From Patescibacteria group bacterium (GTDB lineage: Bacteria > Patescibacteriota > Minisyncoccia > Phycocordibacterales > UBA918): DNA of 33,340 nucleotides. A program made the position numbers and the translations under genes. Below are positions 25,226 through 33,340 of this stretch, piece after piece. The stretch covers positions 1 through 33,340 of the forward strand of contig WFTF01000001.1 of assembly GCA_015485575.1 (NCBI GenBank), given 5' to 3'. The notes beneath the pieces are model-generated. The model made no database searches. It saw nothing but the letters and a program-made list of their open reading frames with translations, and was not told the DNA's origin. Positions within the stretch are counted from its first letter, which is position 1. Each line of letters begins with the position of its first letter.

Positions 25226-26176
25226 CTATGTTTCAAAAACGCTCGGAATGGTCTTCACCTCCACACTATCCACCTCCAACTCAAGTCCTCCTCCCGCAGG
25301 TGTACAGTATAACGTAAATATATTGACGTTGTACGAAAGCGGATCCGAGACAAACGGATTATCCGTCCAACTGCCTCCGGCATTGCTGGCTACCCGACAA
25401 TCCTGCGCGGTGTTGGGGTCACTCAGTGTCCAGCTGATAGTGATAGCGTCCCCCTTCCTTGCCACTTGCGCCGAAGTACTTATGACACCATCTATCACCC
25501 GCTCCTTGCATACCGGATCCAGATTGGTGCAGGATTCATTGCCTGTGCAGGTGGTTGCCAGTGCCGGCTGTTCATCACCCCACATATCTATATATATCGT
25601 ACCCAGGTAGTCTGAGGTACAAACATTGCCGGGATTTGGATTCGGAGGGCTAAAGTAAGTTGGAGAGAAGTTCACCCAACCGACCACATCCGCACCCCAC
25701 GCATATGCATCTGCTGCAAGGTATCCATATTGATTGAATGTAAGACCGTATGAAACCCCATCGGCCGCAATACCGGAAAGTGAGATCCATCCATCCCACC
25801 CATCTCCATATGCCAGCGCCCGCACCCAGCCACTAAAACCCCAGCCGGTGTAGTCACCGGACACCGCCGCGTTACCTCCGGAGTCAGGGAAACCGCTGAG
25901 ACCTCCAAACTGAATCCAGCCGACATTGGGGCTCCATGCGTATCCCGATAATGTTTTATCGGGATTAATCACTACCTTGTAGTTTGAAATGCCACAATCA
26001 CCGGCATTGTTAGAACAATTCATGGAAATCCAACCCACATTGGGGCTCCAGGCATAGCCCTGTAGCTCTACCGTGGAAAATGCTTGAAGCGTGCCATACC
26101 CCCACCAAAAAACCAGTGCCACAAAAAACACACCAAAAAGAGCTGTGAGAGATCTTCTAAGTAGATATGTATACAT
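25226..26176 (-). CDS. secreted protein with GYAWSPNVGWI repeats
   Basis: Signal/TM N-terminus; GYAWSPNVGWISMNC and GYAWSPNVGWIQFGG. Confidence 0.75.
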   Translation of the reverse strand: MYTYLLRRSLTALFGVFFVALVFWWGYGTLQAFSTVELQGYAWSPNVGWISMNCSNNAGDCGISNYKVVINPDKTLSGYAWSPNVGWIQFGGLSGFPDSGGNAAVSGDYTGWGFSGWVRALAYGDGWDGWISLSGIAADGVSYGLTFNQYGYLAADAYAWGADVVGWVNFSPTYFSPPNPNPGNVCTSDYLGTIYIDMWGDEQPALATTCTGNESCTNLDPVCKERVIDGVISTSAQVARKGDAITISWTLSDPNTAQDCRVASNAGGSWTDNPFVSDPLSYNVNIFTLYCTPAGGGLELEVDSVEVKTIPSVFET

Positions 26177-26286
26177 AAGAACTGTACTTCAGTATATAAG
26201 GGTTCCTCCCTCACACAAACCGTTTATACACAGTGGAGTGTAAAAGCACCCATGGTGATAAACAAGGATCGCAGGTCATCAAAATA

Positions 26287-26314
26287 CACGCAACCCGCGA
26301 AAGCGGGTTGCGTG
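26287..26314. terminator. stem-loop terminator downstream of fusA
   Basis: cacgcaacccgc-gaaa-gcgggttgcgtg with flanking A/T tracts. Confidence 0.7.
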
Positions 26315-26376
26315 CATTTTTTATGGTGACTGAACTATGTTTAGTTCTATCTTATCTACACAACGCAGGTTACGTT

Positions 26377-28551
26377 TTAAGCATTATCTTCATCACTTTT
26401 GACTCCACGGGCTTTTTTGATTTCCTCGGCAACGTTTGGAGGTACCACCTCGTAGTGGTCAAACTCCATGGTCATACTTGCGCGCCCTTGAGTCATGGAA
26501 CGCAATGTGTTGGTATAGCCGAACATCTCCGATAGCGGTACTTTTGCTTTAATAATAGTCTTGCCTCCTATTTCTTCAGTACCTTCCACCTGTCCGCGCT
26601 TTGAAGAAATGTTACCATTGATATCACCCATGTACTCCTCGGGAGTGCGAACCTCAACTTTCATAATCGGCTCAAGAATAACCGCGTTTGCTTTCTGTGC
26701 CGCCTCCTTAAAAGCGTTGATACCCGCGAGCTTAAAGGCGATTTCGCTGGAGTCAACCTCGTGGAAGGAGCCGTCAAACAGCTCTACCGACACATCTTCC
26801 ATTTTGTAGCCGGCAACCTGTCCGCGTGCCATTGCTTCCTTAACCCCCTTCATAACCGCAGGAATATACTCCTGTGGAATGGCACCACCTTTGATAGAGT
26901 TGATAAACTCAAAGTGATCTTCTCGAATGACGTTCTTTGCTGGTTCTTCACCTTCGGCAAGCATTTCAAGAGGCTTGATGCGAATTTTCACGTGACCATA
27001 CTGTCCACGTCCACCTGACTGCTTGACATACTTATGTTCCGCCTCCGCTTCCTTCTGAATGGTCTCTCGATATGCTACCTGTGGCTGACCTATGTTCGCC
27101 TCCACACCAAACTCACGCTTCATGCGGTCTACAATAATATCCAGGTGCAGCTCACCCATACCGGCAATAATCGTCTCAAGCGTTTCCTCGTCGGTGGACA
27201 CCTTGAAGGTTGGATCTTCATCTGACAGACGCTTGAGTGCGGTGCTCATCTTTTCCTGGTCTTGCTTGGTCTTCGGCTCCACACGCACCGCCACCACCGG
27301 CTCGGGGAAGGTGATGGTTTCAAGCAGAATAGGATTATCAATGTCACACAACGTGTGTGAAGTTTTCACTTCCTTAATACCCACCGCTGCGGCAATCTCA
27401 CCTGCGTACACCTCTTCCACCTCTTCTCGCTTATCCGCCATCAACCGTACGATGCGTCCGATACGTTCCTTCTTACCAGTTGAAGAGTTTAGTATGTAGG
27501 TACCGCTTTTGACGGTTCCCGAGTACACGCGGAAGAACGCCAGCTGCCCGACAAACTTATCGTCCTGCAACTTGAACACCAGTGACGCCATCGGCTCATC
27601 GTCTGACGGTTTTCGTTCCAGCACCACCGATTCATCGCGCGGATCGGTTCCCTGTACCGGTGGCAGGTCAAGTGGTGACGGGAGGTAGTCAACCACAGCG
27701 TCCAGCACCAGCTGTACACCGATATTCTGCAGTGCCGTACCGGTCATAACCGGAAAGATCTCGTTTGCAATCACCGCCTTGCGCAACGTTGCCTTCAGTT
27801 GCTCAATACTTGGCTCTTCCCCGCCAAGATAGGCTTCCATGAGCTCGTCATCATGTTCCACCACGCGCTCAATGAGCTCTGCTCGACGTTTTTCCGCTTC
27901 TTCTTTAAACTCATCGGGGATCTCAGCCTCTTTTACATCCATTCCCATCTCACCTTCAAAGGTGTATGACTTCATGGTAATCAAATCTATCACCCCGCGC
28001 ATGTTGCTTTCCGCTCCCATGGGGATCTGGATGCGGCACGCCTTCTTGGACAAACGATCCTCAATAGACTGCACCGAAGCATCAAAGTCTGCACCGAGCT
28101 TGTCCATTTTGTTAATAAAGCAGATGCGTGGCACGTTTGCCTCGTCTGCATAACCCCAGTTGGTCTCGGTCTGCGGCTCTACGCCGGCAGCACCGTCAAA
28201 CACCACCACCGCGCCATCAAGCACGCGCATGGAGCGCTTCACTTCTGCGGTAAAGTCAATGTGTCCGGGAGTGTCAATGATGTTAAAGGTGAATTGCTTG
28301 TCTTTGTTCTTGCGATCGGTTTCAAGGGTCTTCGCCCAGTTACAAGAAATAGCCGCGGCGGTAATGGTAATACCGCGCTCTCGCTCCTGCTCCATCCAGT
28401 CGGTGACAGTTTCCCCGTCATGCACCTCGCCAATCTTGTGGCTCATACCCGTATAAAACAGGATACGCTCAGATGTTGTGGTTTTACCGGCATCAACGTG
28501 TGCAACAATTCCGAAGTTGCGCAATCGATCCAGTGGAAATGCTCGTGCCAT
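26377..28551 (-). CDS. fusA: elongation factor G
   Basis: [23 protein letters not shown]...[41 protein letters not shown]. Confidence 0.98.
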   Translation of the reverse strand: MARAFPLDRLRNFGIVAHVDAGKTTTSERILFYTGMSHKIGEVHDGETVTDWMEQERERGITITAAAISCNWAKTLETDRKNKDKQFTFNIIDTPGHIDFTAEVKRSMRVLDGAVVVFDGAAGVEPQTETNWGYADEANVPRICFINKMDKLGADFDASVQSIEDRLSKKACRIQIPMGAESNMRGVIDLITMKSYTFEGEMGMDVKEAEIPDEFKEEAEKRRAELIERVVEHDDELMEAYLGGEEPSIEQLKATLRKAVIANEIFPVMTGTALQNIGVQLVLDAVVDYLPSPLDLPPVQGTDPRDESVVLERKPSDDEPMASLVFKLQDDKFVGQLAFFRVYSGTVKSGTYILNSSTGKKERIGRIVRLMADKREEVEEVYAGEIAAAVGIKEVKTSHTLCDIDNPILLETITFPEPVVAVRVEPKTKQDQEKMSTALKRLSDEDPTFKVSTDEETLETIIAGMGELHLDIIVDRMKREFGVEANIGQPQVAYRETIQKEAEAEHKYVKQSGGRGQYGHVKIRIKPLEMLAEGEEPAKNVIREDHFEFINSIKGGAIPQEYIPAVMKGVKEAMARGQVAGYKMEDVSVELFDGSFHEVDSSEIAFKLAGINAFKEAAQKANAVILEPIMKVEVRTPEEYMGDINGNISSKRGQVEGTEEIGGKTIIKAKVPLSEMFGYTNTLRSMTQGRASMTMEFDHYEVVPPNVAEEIKKARGVKSDEDNA

Positions 28552-28979
28552 AATAAATTGCTGTATTTTCTAATGGTTTAATAAATGACATCTACACATA
28601 GATTATGTGTGTATATATGTGTGATGCTATTTGTCCTCCCTAGCGTATACTACGAAACTGCGTGATACAGTCCCTTCTTTTCTCCAAAAAGAAAAGCGCC
28701 TCACTAGGCAAATCGCGCATACTATACCCTACCCGTATCCATTTGTCACCTGTTTTTTTGTGTGTGTAACGACACTGTGAAAGAAATGACTCGCTTTGCC
28801 GTATACATAATCCAAGCAATCGTTCTTCCGCTCTCTCAATACAAGATACTGGCTGCAACACACCGAAGCGCGGCGTATGTGCACGAGACAGTATGTTACC
28901 TATACACCGGCCACTGCAAGTAATCCGCCCCTGCACTAGTTGTGATATCAATATCCGTGATTTTCATGTACAAACACTT

Positions 28980-29720
28980 ATGAAAAGTTTTTTTATACAA
29001 ACGCAGTTGTTGCAAACGAACCGTTTCCCTGTACTGAAAAAATCTGCACCCAAAATTGTCGCACTTATCTTTTGGATTGCAATCATAACCGTCTTTCACC
29101 ACTACCGTATAGAGAACAACCTCTCCTATCGAGATATGCTCTGGCAGGGACTATACTTCTTTACCGACACCATGTATGGACCCCTGGTGTACATGGCACT
29201 GTATGCGATACGTCCCATACTACTCTTTCCCGCAACCTTACTAACTGCACTATCGGGAGCTCTATTTGGGTTTTGGTGGGGAGTATTCTATACCGTATTG
29301 GGAGAGAATATATCGGCAAACCTCGCCTACTGGATTGGGCGCTTTTTTGGCACCGGTATACGCTTGGAAGATACGATTATCGGCAACTGGGTGGAAGCAT
29401 TGCGTAAAAATACCTTTGCTGCAGTGCTCTTACTACGCCTGTTTTACGCCCCATTTGATCTGACCAACTACGCTTCAGGTATGCTGCATGTGCGCTGGAG
29501 TCAATATACACTGGCAACACTCATTGGCATTATGCCGGGCCTCATCACTTTTGTCGCTCTGGGTGCTGCGATAGATATGGATACTTTACAAACGAGAGGA
29601 CTTTCCCTTGCTGTCTTTGATTCTAAGTTACTTATCTTATCAGCTGTCATCTTTGTGTCGTCTCTCACACTGTCAAAACTGCTGCATCGCTGGAATGAAA
29701 AGCGACGAGCAGGTTTGTAG
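28980..29720 (+). CDS. TVP38/TMEM64 (SNARE-associated/DedA-like) membrane protein
   Basis: GALFGFWWGVFYTVLGENISANLAYWIGRFFGTG motif; start revised to ATG 28980. Confidence 0.75.
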   Translation: MKSFFIQTQLLQTNRFPVLKKSAPKIVALIFWIAIITVFHHYRIENNLSYRDMLWQGLYFFTDTMYGPLVYMALYAIRPILLFPATLLTALSGALFGFWWGVFYTVLGENISANLAYWIGRFFGTGIRLEDTIIGNWVEALRKNTFAAVLLLRLFYAPFDLTNYASGMLHVRWSQYTLATLIGIMPGLITFVALGAAIDMDTLQTRGLSLAVFDSKLLILSAVIFVSSLTLSKLLHRWNEKRRAGL

Positions 29721-29858
29721 TGAACACTTCTCTCCCTTTTGCATAGACGGCACATACTACAGTCCCACCAGGTGCTCTATTTGTAGGTATGTACTTTTTA
29801 TGCAATTGCGATAGAGTACTGCCGGAACTTATAAACGCTCTTTGAAAGGATAAGTGGT

Positions 29859-30866
29859 ATGGCAAAAAAGGCAAAACCACAGATACTGCATCCCGGTGGG
29901 ATCGCACTGGTATCCACACCCAGTTTGGAGTACATGGCGAAGACCGCCTACAAAGAACTGCAACGCTGTGCAAAGAAAAGGTATCTGGACTTTCACGTGG
30001 TGAAGTACCAAAAGTTTTCACGGGAGGAAATACTTCCGCAAATCCAAAAAAATGTACGCCTGCGCAGTGTCTACCTGTTTTATGATTTCAACGGAGACAC
30101 CTGCCACGACGCCTTTGTGTTGCAGCTGACCGTCAGTGCGTTACAGGATGCCGGTGCACAGAGCATCACACTCATGATGCCCTATATGCCCTTTTTGAGG
30201 CAAGACCGCAAAGACCGCTCACGCGTCCCTATTTCTGCACGTGACTTCATCCACGGCTATGAGCGCTACGAAAAAGTGGAGCGTACCATTACCGTGGATA
30301 TGCACGCCGACCAGACACAGGGGGTTTTTGACAAAAGGTCAGACCACCTGCCCGGGCACGTGATTTTCGTACCGTGGATCAAGCAGCACTTTGGAAACTG
30401 TTTGGAGCAAGTGGTTATCGTCGGACCGGATGCGGGAAGTGAAAAGCGTGTCAAGGGTATTGCCAAACGTGTCGGCTGTGAACGAGCCTTCTTCACCAAG
30501 GAACGCAACGGCAGCTCCATTGAGGTGCAAGAGCATCATGGCGCTTCGGTGAAGGATAAGATATGCGTCCTCAACGACGACATTATTGATTCCGGCAATA
30601 CCATCATCAAAGCTGCCGATGCCCTGATGCAGCTGGGAGCACAGAAGGTGTATATTACCGGTACCCACGCGGTGTTTGGCAAAGGTATCTACAAGCGCCT
30701 TGCGCAAGTAGGATATCCGGTTGTGGTCACCGACTCGCTGCATGTAAAAGCAAAGCCCTACATTAACGTACTGCCTTTGGGACGTCTGATGGGACATGCC
30801 ATTTTGCAGAACGTCATTGAAAATGGCAGTGTCAGCACCATCATTGAAAACGGGTTGCCAAAGTAG
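29859..30866 (+). CDS. prs: ribose-phosphate pyrophosphokinase-like phosphoribosyltransferase
   Basis: MPYMPFLRQDRKDRSRVPISARDF, VDMHADQTQGVFD, VIVGPDAGSEKRVKGIAKRVG, VLNDDIIDSGNTI. Confidence 0.88.
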   Translation: MAKKAKPQILHPGGIALVSTPSLEYMAKTAYKELQRCAKKRYLDFHVVKYQKFSREEILPQIQKNVRLRSVYLFYDFNGDTCHDAFVLQLTVSALQDAGAQSITLMMPYMPFLRQDRKDRSRVPISARDFIHGYERYEKVERTITVDMHADQTQGVFDKRSDHLPGHVIFVPWIKQHFGNCLEQVVIVGPDAGSEKRVKGIAKRVGCERAFFTKERNGSSIEVQEHHGASVKDKICVLNDDIIDSGNTIIKAADALMQLGAQKVYITGTHAVFGKGIYKRLAQVGYPVVVTDSLHVKAKPYINVLPLGRLMGHAILQNVIENGSVSTIIENGLPK

Positions 30867-30886
30867 TAGCTCCCGCTTGCCTAACA

Positions 30887-30916
30887 CCGCCGCCCCCTGC
30901 GGGGCGGCGGTTTTTT
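30887..30916 (+). terminator. intrinsic terminator
   Basis: ccgccgcccc-ctgc-ggggcggcggttttttc. Confidence 0.9.
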
Positions 30917-30967
30917 CTTTAGTAATATGATACACAGACTTCACTCCGAACCACTTTACCATCCTCT

Positions 30968-30994
30968 AAAAAACCGCCACACTGTGACGGTTTT
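30968..30994 (-). terminator. intrinsic terminator of minus-strand hypothetical gene
   Basis: aaaaccgccaca-c-tgtgacggtttt, one mismatch; T-run on the minus strand. Confidence 0.65.
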
Positions 30995-30995
30995 A

Positions 30996-31478
30996 CTATG
31001 TCGGAGTACCCGGACTCGGCATCCACTGACACAAATCCTCAATAACCCGATAAGATTGGCGAATAGAGTACAGCGCCTGAAGCCACACGTCTGCATCTTG
31101 CAGATAACCGGTATACGAGCGTAGTACAGATACATCCGAAAAAGGAAGTGTTGCCTCAAAGCGATACCCCTCCGTTGCCAAGGAGCGTATCTGTTGTGCT
31201 GTCACGATTGCACTTTGCACCACGTCAAGTACCTCCTTGCTCGCCCGAATACACGTGTCCACGTCCTCCCGAGACCAGTACCGGAAACGTTGCTCATACG
31301 CATCCATACGCCAGGTGAGCAACGACATGGTACGTGCATACTCACCACGCAGTTCCTGCAAACGAGTCTGTGTTTCAGATGCAAACCGCTCCTGTTTTTG
31401 AGATAAGAGCACCGTGATCGACGCCAAAATCAGTAATAAATACACAGTTACAACCAGTAAGGTCCGCACGGTTTTCAT
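30996..31478 (-). CDS. hypothetical protein with N-terminal TM anchor
   Basis: MKTVRTLLVVTVYLLLILASITVLLSQKQE; followed by terminator. Confidence 0.65.
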   Translation of the reverse strand: MKTVRTLLVVTVYLLLILASITVLLSQKQERFASETQTRLQELRGEYARTMSLLTWRMDAYEQRFRYWSREDVDTCIRASKEVLDVVQSAIVTAQQIRSLATEGYRFEATLPFSDVSVLRSYTGYLQDADVWLQALYSIRQSYRVIEDLCQWMPSPGTPT

Positions 31479-31623
31479 TGCTTCCTCCCACGCTATTCCA
31501 CTCCCACTTTACCGCAATGATACATTTTGTCTAGAACTACCTGGTGTGCCGATAAATACAACTTGATATCACCTATGCAATGGAGTAAGACACAGATATG
31601 GAAAACTATGGCATAATCAACTT

Positions 31624-32343
31624 ATGCAGCAAGTACCGCTTTTATCACTCTTTATCGCTCTGCTTGCGGGAACAGGTTTCGCCTTAAGTGCACTGCTGAC
31701 AAGTAGCACCACGGTAGACATGTACCTGTCTCCCACACAAGCGCGCGTCACCACCGGTGACACACTGACGGTTTCGGTCATGCTCTCTTCCACCATTCCG
31801 GTAAATGTATTTCAAGGAGACATTCGCTTCAATCCGGAGGTGCTCACCGTGCAAAAGATTGACTACAACACTTCCATTGCCGATCTCTGGGCGGAAAAAC
31901 CATGGTACAGCAACGGCGCAGGGACACTCAACTTCATCGGGGGCACCACCCAACAGGGTGGCTTTACCGGAAAGGGTACGTTAGTCACCATCACCTTCCG
32001 GGCGCGCGCTGCGGGCAATGGAAACATTGTGTTTGAGAACGCCCGCGTGCTGCAACATGACGGCATCGGCAGTGACACCAATGTCCGCACTCCGCTTGAC
32101 AATTTATTTGTGGTCACCAACGCCATTGAGGAACAAAACATAAAACTGATTAAGCAAAATCAGGTCAGCGACATTGCCATTGTAAAACAGTATGCCGCAA
32201 CTGATCTAAATAAAGACGGCAGGCAAACTATGGCGGACATCAGTATTTTCATGGTGGCACTGGCAAAACAGGATTTACGCGCGGACTTTAACAACGATCA
32301 AAAGGTTTCCATGGCTGACTTGAGTATTCTCATGGGTGCGTAG
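31624..32343 (+). CDS. secreted cohesin-domain protein with C-terminal dockerin-like Ca-binding repeats
   Basis: VDMYLSPTQARVTTGDTLTVSVML...NVFQGDIRFNPEVLTV cohesin pattern; DLNKDGRQTMADISIFM and DFNNDQKVSMADLSILM dockerin repeats. Confidence 0.8.
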   Translation: MQQVPLLSLFIALLAGTGFALSALLTSSTTVDMYLSPTQARVTTGDTLTVSVMLSSTIPVNVFQGDIRFNPEVLTVQKIDYNTSIADLWAEKPWYSNGAGTLNFIGGTTQQGGFTGKGTLVTITFRARAAGNGNIVFENARVLQHDGIGSDTNVRTPLDNLFVVTNAIEEQNIKLIKQNQVSDIAIVKQYAATDLNKDGRQTMADISIFMVALAKQDLRADFNNDQKVSMADLSILMGA

Positions 32344-32353
32344 CACACCGGAG

Positions 32354-32821
32354 CTACTGTGCGGTGATGGCGCTCATAATGTCGGTGATGGTACCCTCGC
32401 CAGATAAATCAATACCGGTGCGTGTCGCCACATTATTCAAAAGTGTCTGTATGCCATCACGGGTAATCGCTTTTGCCGCACTGTGAATCAGTTGTGTGTC
32501 GTCCAGCTTGTGTACCAGGCGACCCTCTTCTATGGTGTAGTAGCCAATGCTTGCCTGCACACCCTCAAAATCCGTTTCCACCAGTCCGGGAAATACCGCT
32601 AGAAACATATACGGTTCATACCCATCCGTTGGTCTGCCGTCTTTTTTATCAACCGCCTCTTCAAGTGTGTAGCGAAAGACATCCACCACATCGGGTCGCA
32701 GCGAAACAGTCCGCTCTTCTTGTTTTTTGGTTTGCTGCAGCAGTGCCAAACCGCCAGAAAATACAAACACGGCATTAAACACAATCACCGCCGTTGTTGC
32801 AATAAGTATCTGTTTTAACAT
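32354..32821 (-). CDS. hypothetical membrane-anchored protein
   Basis: MLKQILIATTAVIVFNAVFVFSGGLALLQ; start revised to ATG at 32821. Confidence 0.6.
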   Translation of the reverse strand: MLKQILIATTAVIVFNAVFVFSGGLALLQQTKKQEERTVSLRPDVVDVFRYTLEEAVDKKDGRPTDGYEPYMFLAVFPGLVETDFEGVQASIGYYTIEEGRLVHKLDDTQLIHSAAKAITRDGIQTLLNNVATRTGIDLSGEGTITDIMSAITAQ

Positions 32822-32881
32822 ACGTCGCACATAGTATAGCACCCCACACAAAACATGTCGTTTCGGTATATAATGAAATAT

Positions 32882-33340
32882 ATGAAATGGGGTATCGTTG
32901 CACTGCTTTTTCTGTTGCCACTTACGACATTTGCGCAAAACTTCAGTGCAGGATTTGTTCAAGGATTGTGGTACACACCGGATTCGTTCTTTGTCGGTGA
33001 CACAGTACGCATCTATGCCGCCATTCGCAACAACACCGGCAGCGACTTAAGCGCCACGGTCACCTTTTACGACAACCAAGAGCGTATCGGCAGTGCCACA
33101 ATTTCCGCACTTGACGGAAGGATTATAGAGGGGTGGGTTGACTGGGTGCCCCGCTACGGAGAACATACCATCACCGCAAAAATCACCCGTTTGGAGCTAT
33201 ATGAAATTGGCAAAGAGGCACAAGAAGTGGACACATCTGATATAGTAGCGAAAGACCTACTCTTCGTTGACTATGACACTGATGCAGACGGCGTGGGAAA
33301 CAGAGAAGATGTGGACGATGACGGAGATGGTATTAGTGAC
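32882..33340 (+). CDS. secreted protein with thrombospondin type 3-like Ca-binding repeats, truncated at window end
   Basis: MKWGIVALLFLLPLTTFAQNFSAGFVQGLWYTPDSFFVGDTVRIYA...DYDTDADGVGNREDVDDDGDGISD; open to window edge. Confidence 0.8.
   Translation, partial: MKWGIVALLFLLPLTTFAQNFSAGFVQGLWYTPDSFFVGDTVRIYAAIRNNTGSDLSATVTFYDNQERIGSATISALDGRIIEGWVDWVPRYGEHTITAKITRLELYEIGKEAQEVDTSDIVAKDLLFVDYDTDADGVGNREDVDDDGDGISD

Noticed and set aside
28640-28951. 103-aa minus ORF between fusA and the TVP38 gene
   Set aside because: No recognisable domain and Cys/Arg-rich composition typical of chance ORFs.
1-33340. tRNA or rRNA genes
   Set aside because: No convincing cloverleaf with GGTTCGAATCC-type T-arm or rRNA signature seen; the cggttcgcagccc in the 53-bp core is not part of a tRNA fold. 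tRNAscan-SE would settle it.
1-33340. Recoded UGA (code 25) as in some CPR lineages
   Set aside because: TGA works as stop (for example at the 7422-8036/adk ATGA overlap) and r-protein frames need no UGA readthrough.

Overview
The window is chromosomal DNA that looks like a Patescibacteria/CPR (Parcubacteria-like) genome. This lineage call is an inference from three things: L30 is missing between S5 and L15, the secreted proteins are CPR-style (GYAWSPNVGW repeats, cohesin-dockerin), and no RNA or protein markers were searched. The standard genetic code fits, because TGA, TAG and TAA all end recognisable genes. The core is a minus-strand ribosomal-protein supercluster: tuf-rpsJ | rplC-rplD-rplW-rplB | rpsS-rplV-rpsC-rplP-rpmC-rpsQ-rplN-rplX-rplE | rpsN-rpsH-rplF-rplR-rpsE-rplO | secY. 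An infC-rpmI-rplT cluster, map, two tandem adenylate-kinase-family genes, a CMP-kinase-like gene, ndk, fusA, a PRPP-synthetase-like gene and several secreted or membrane proteins flank it. The most unusual feature is that the supercluster is split by two non-coding-rich islands, rplE|rpsN (about 0.8 kb) and rplB|rpsS (about 1.9 kb). Both are built from the same modules in the same order: GATATATCGAAA sites, a GGTCATTnAATGACC palindrome, and paired two-arm hairpin elements that fold as three-way junctions. A 53-bp core (51/53 identical) also recurs, and the last hairpin element contains the stop codon of the upstream gene (L5 or L2). I also see candidate structured leaders upstream of rpsS (with an attenuator-like hairpin), rplC, tuf, infC and rpsN. 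All folding and promoter statements come from reading the sequence by eye, without folding software or database searches.
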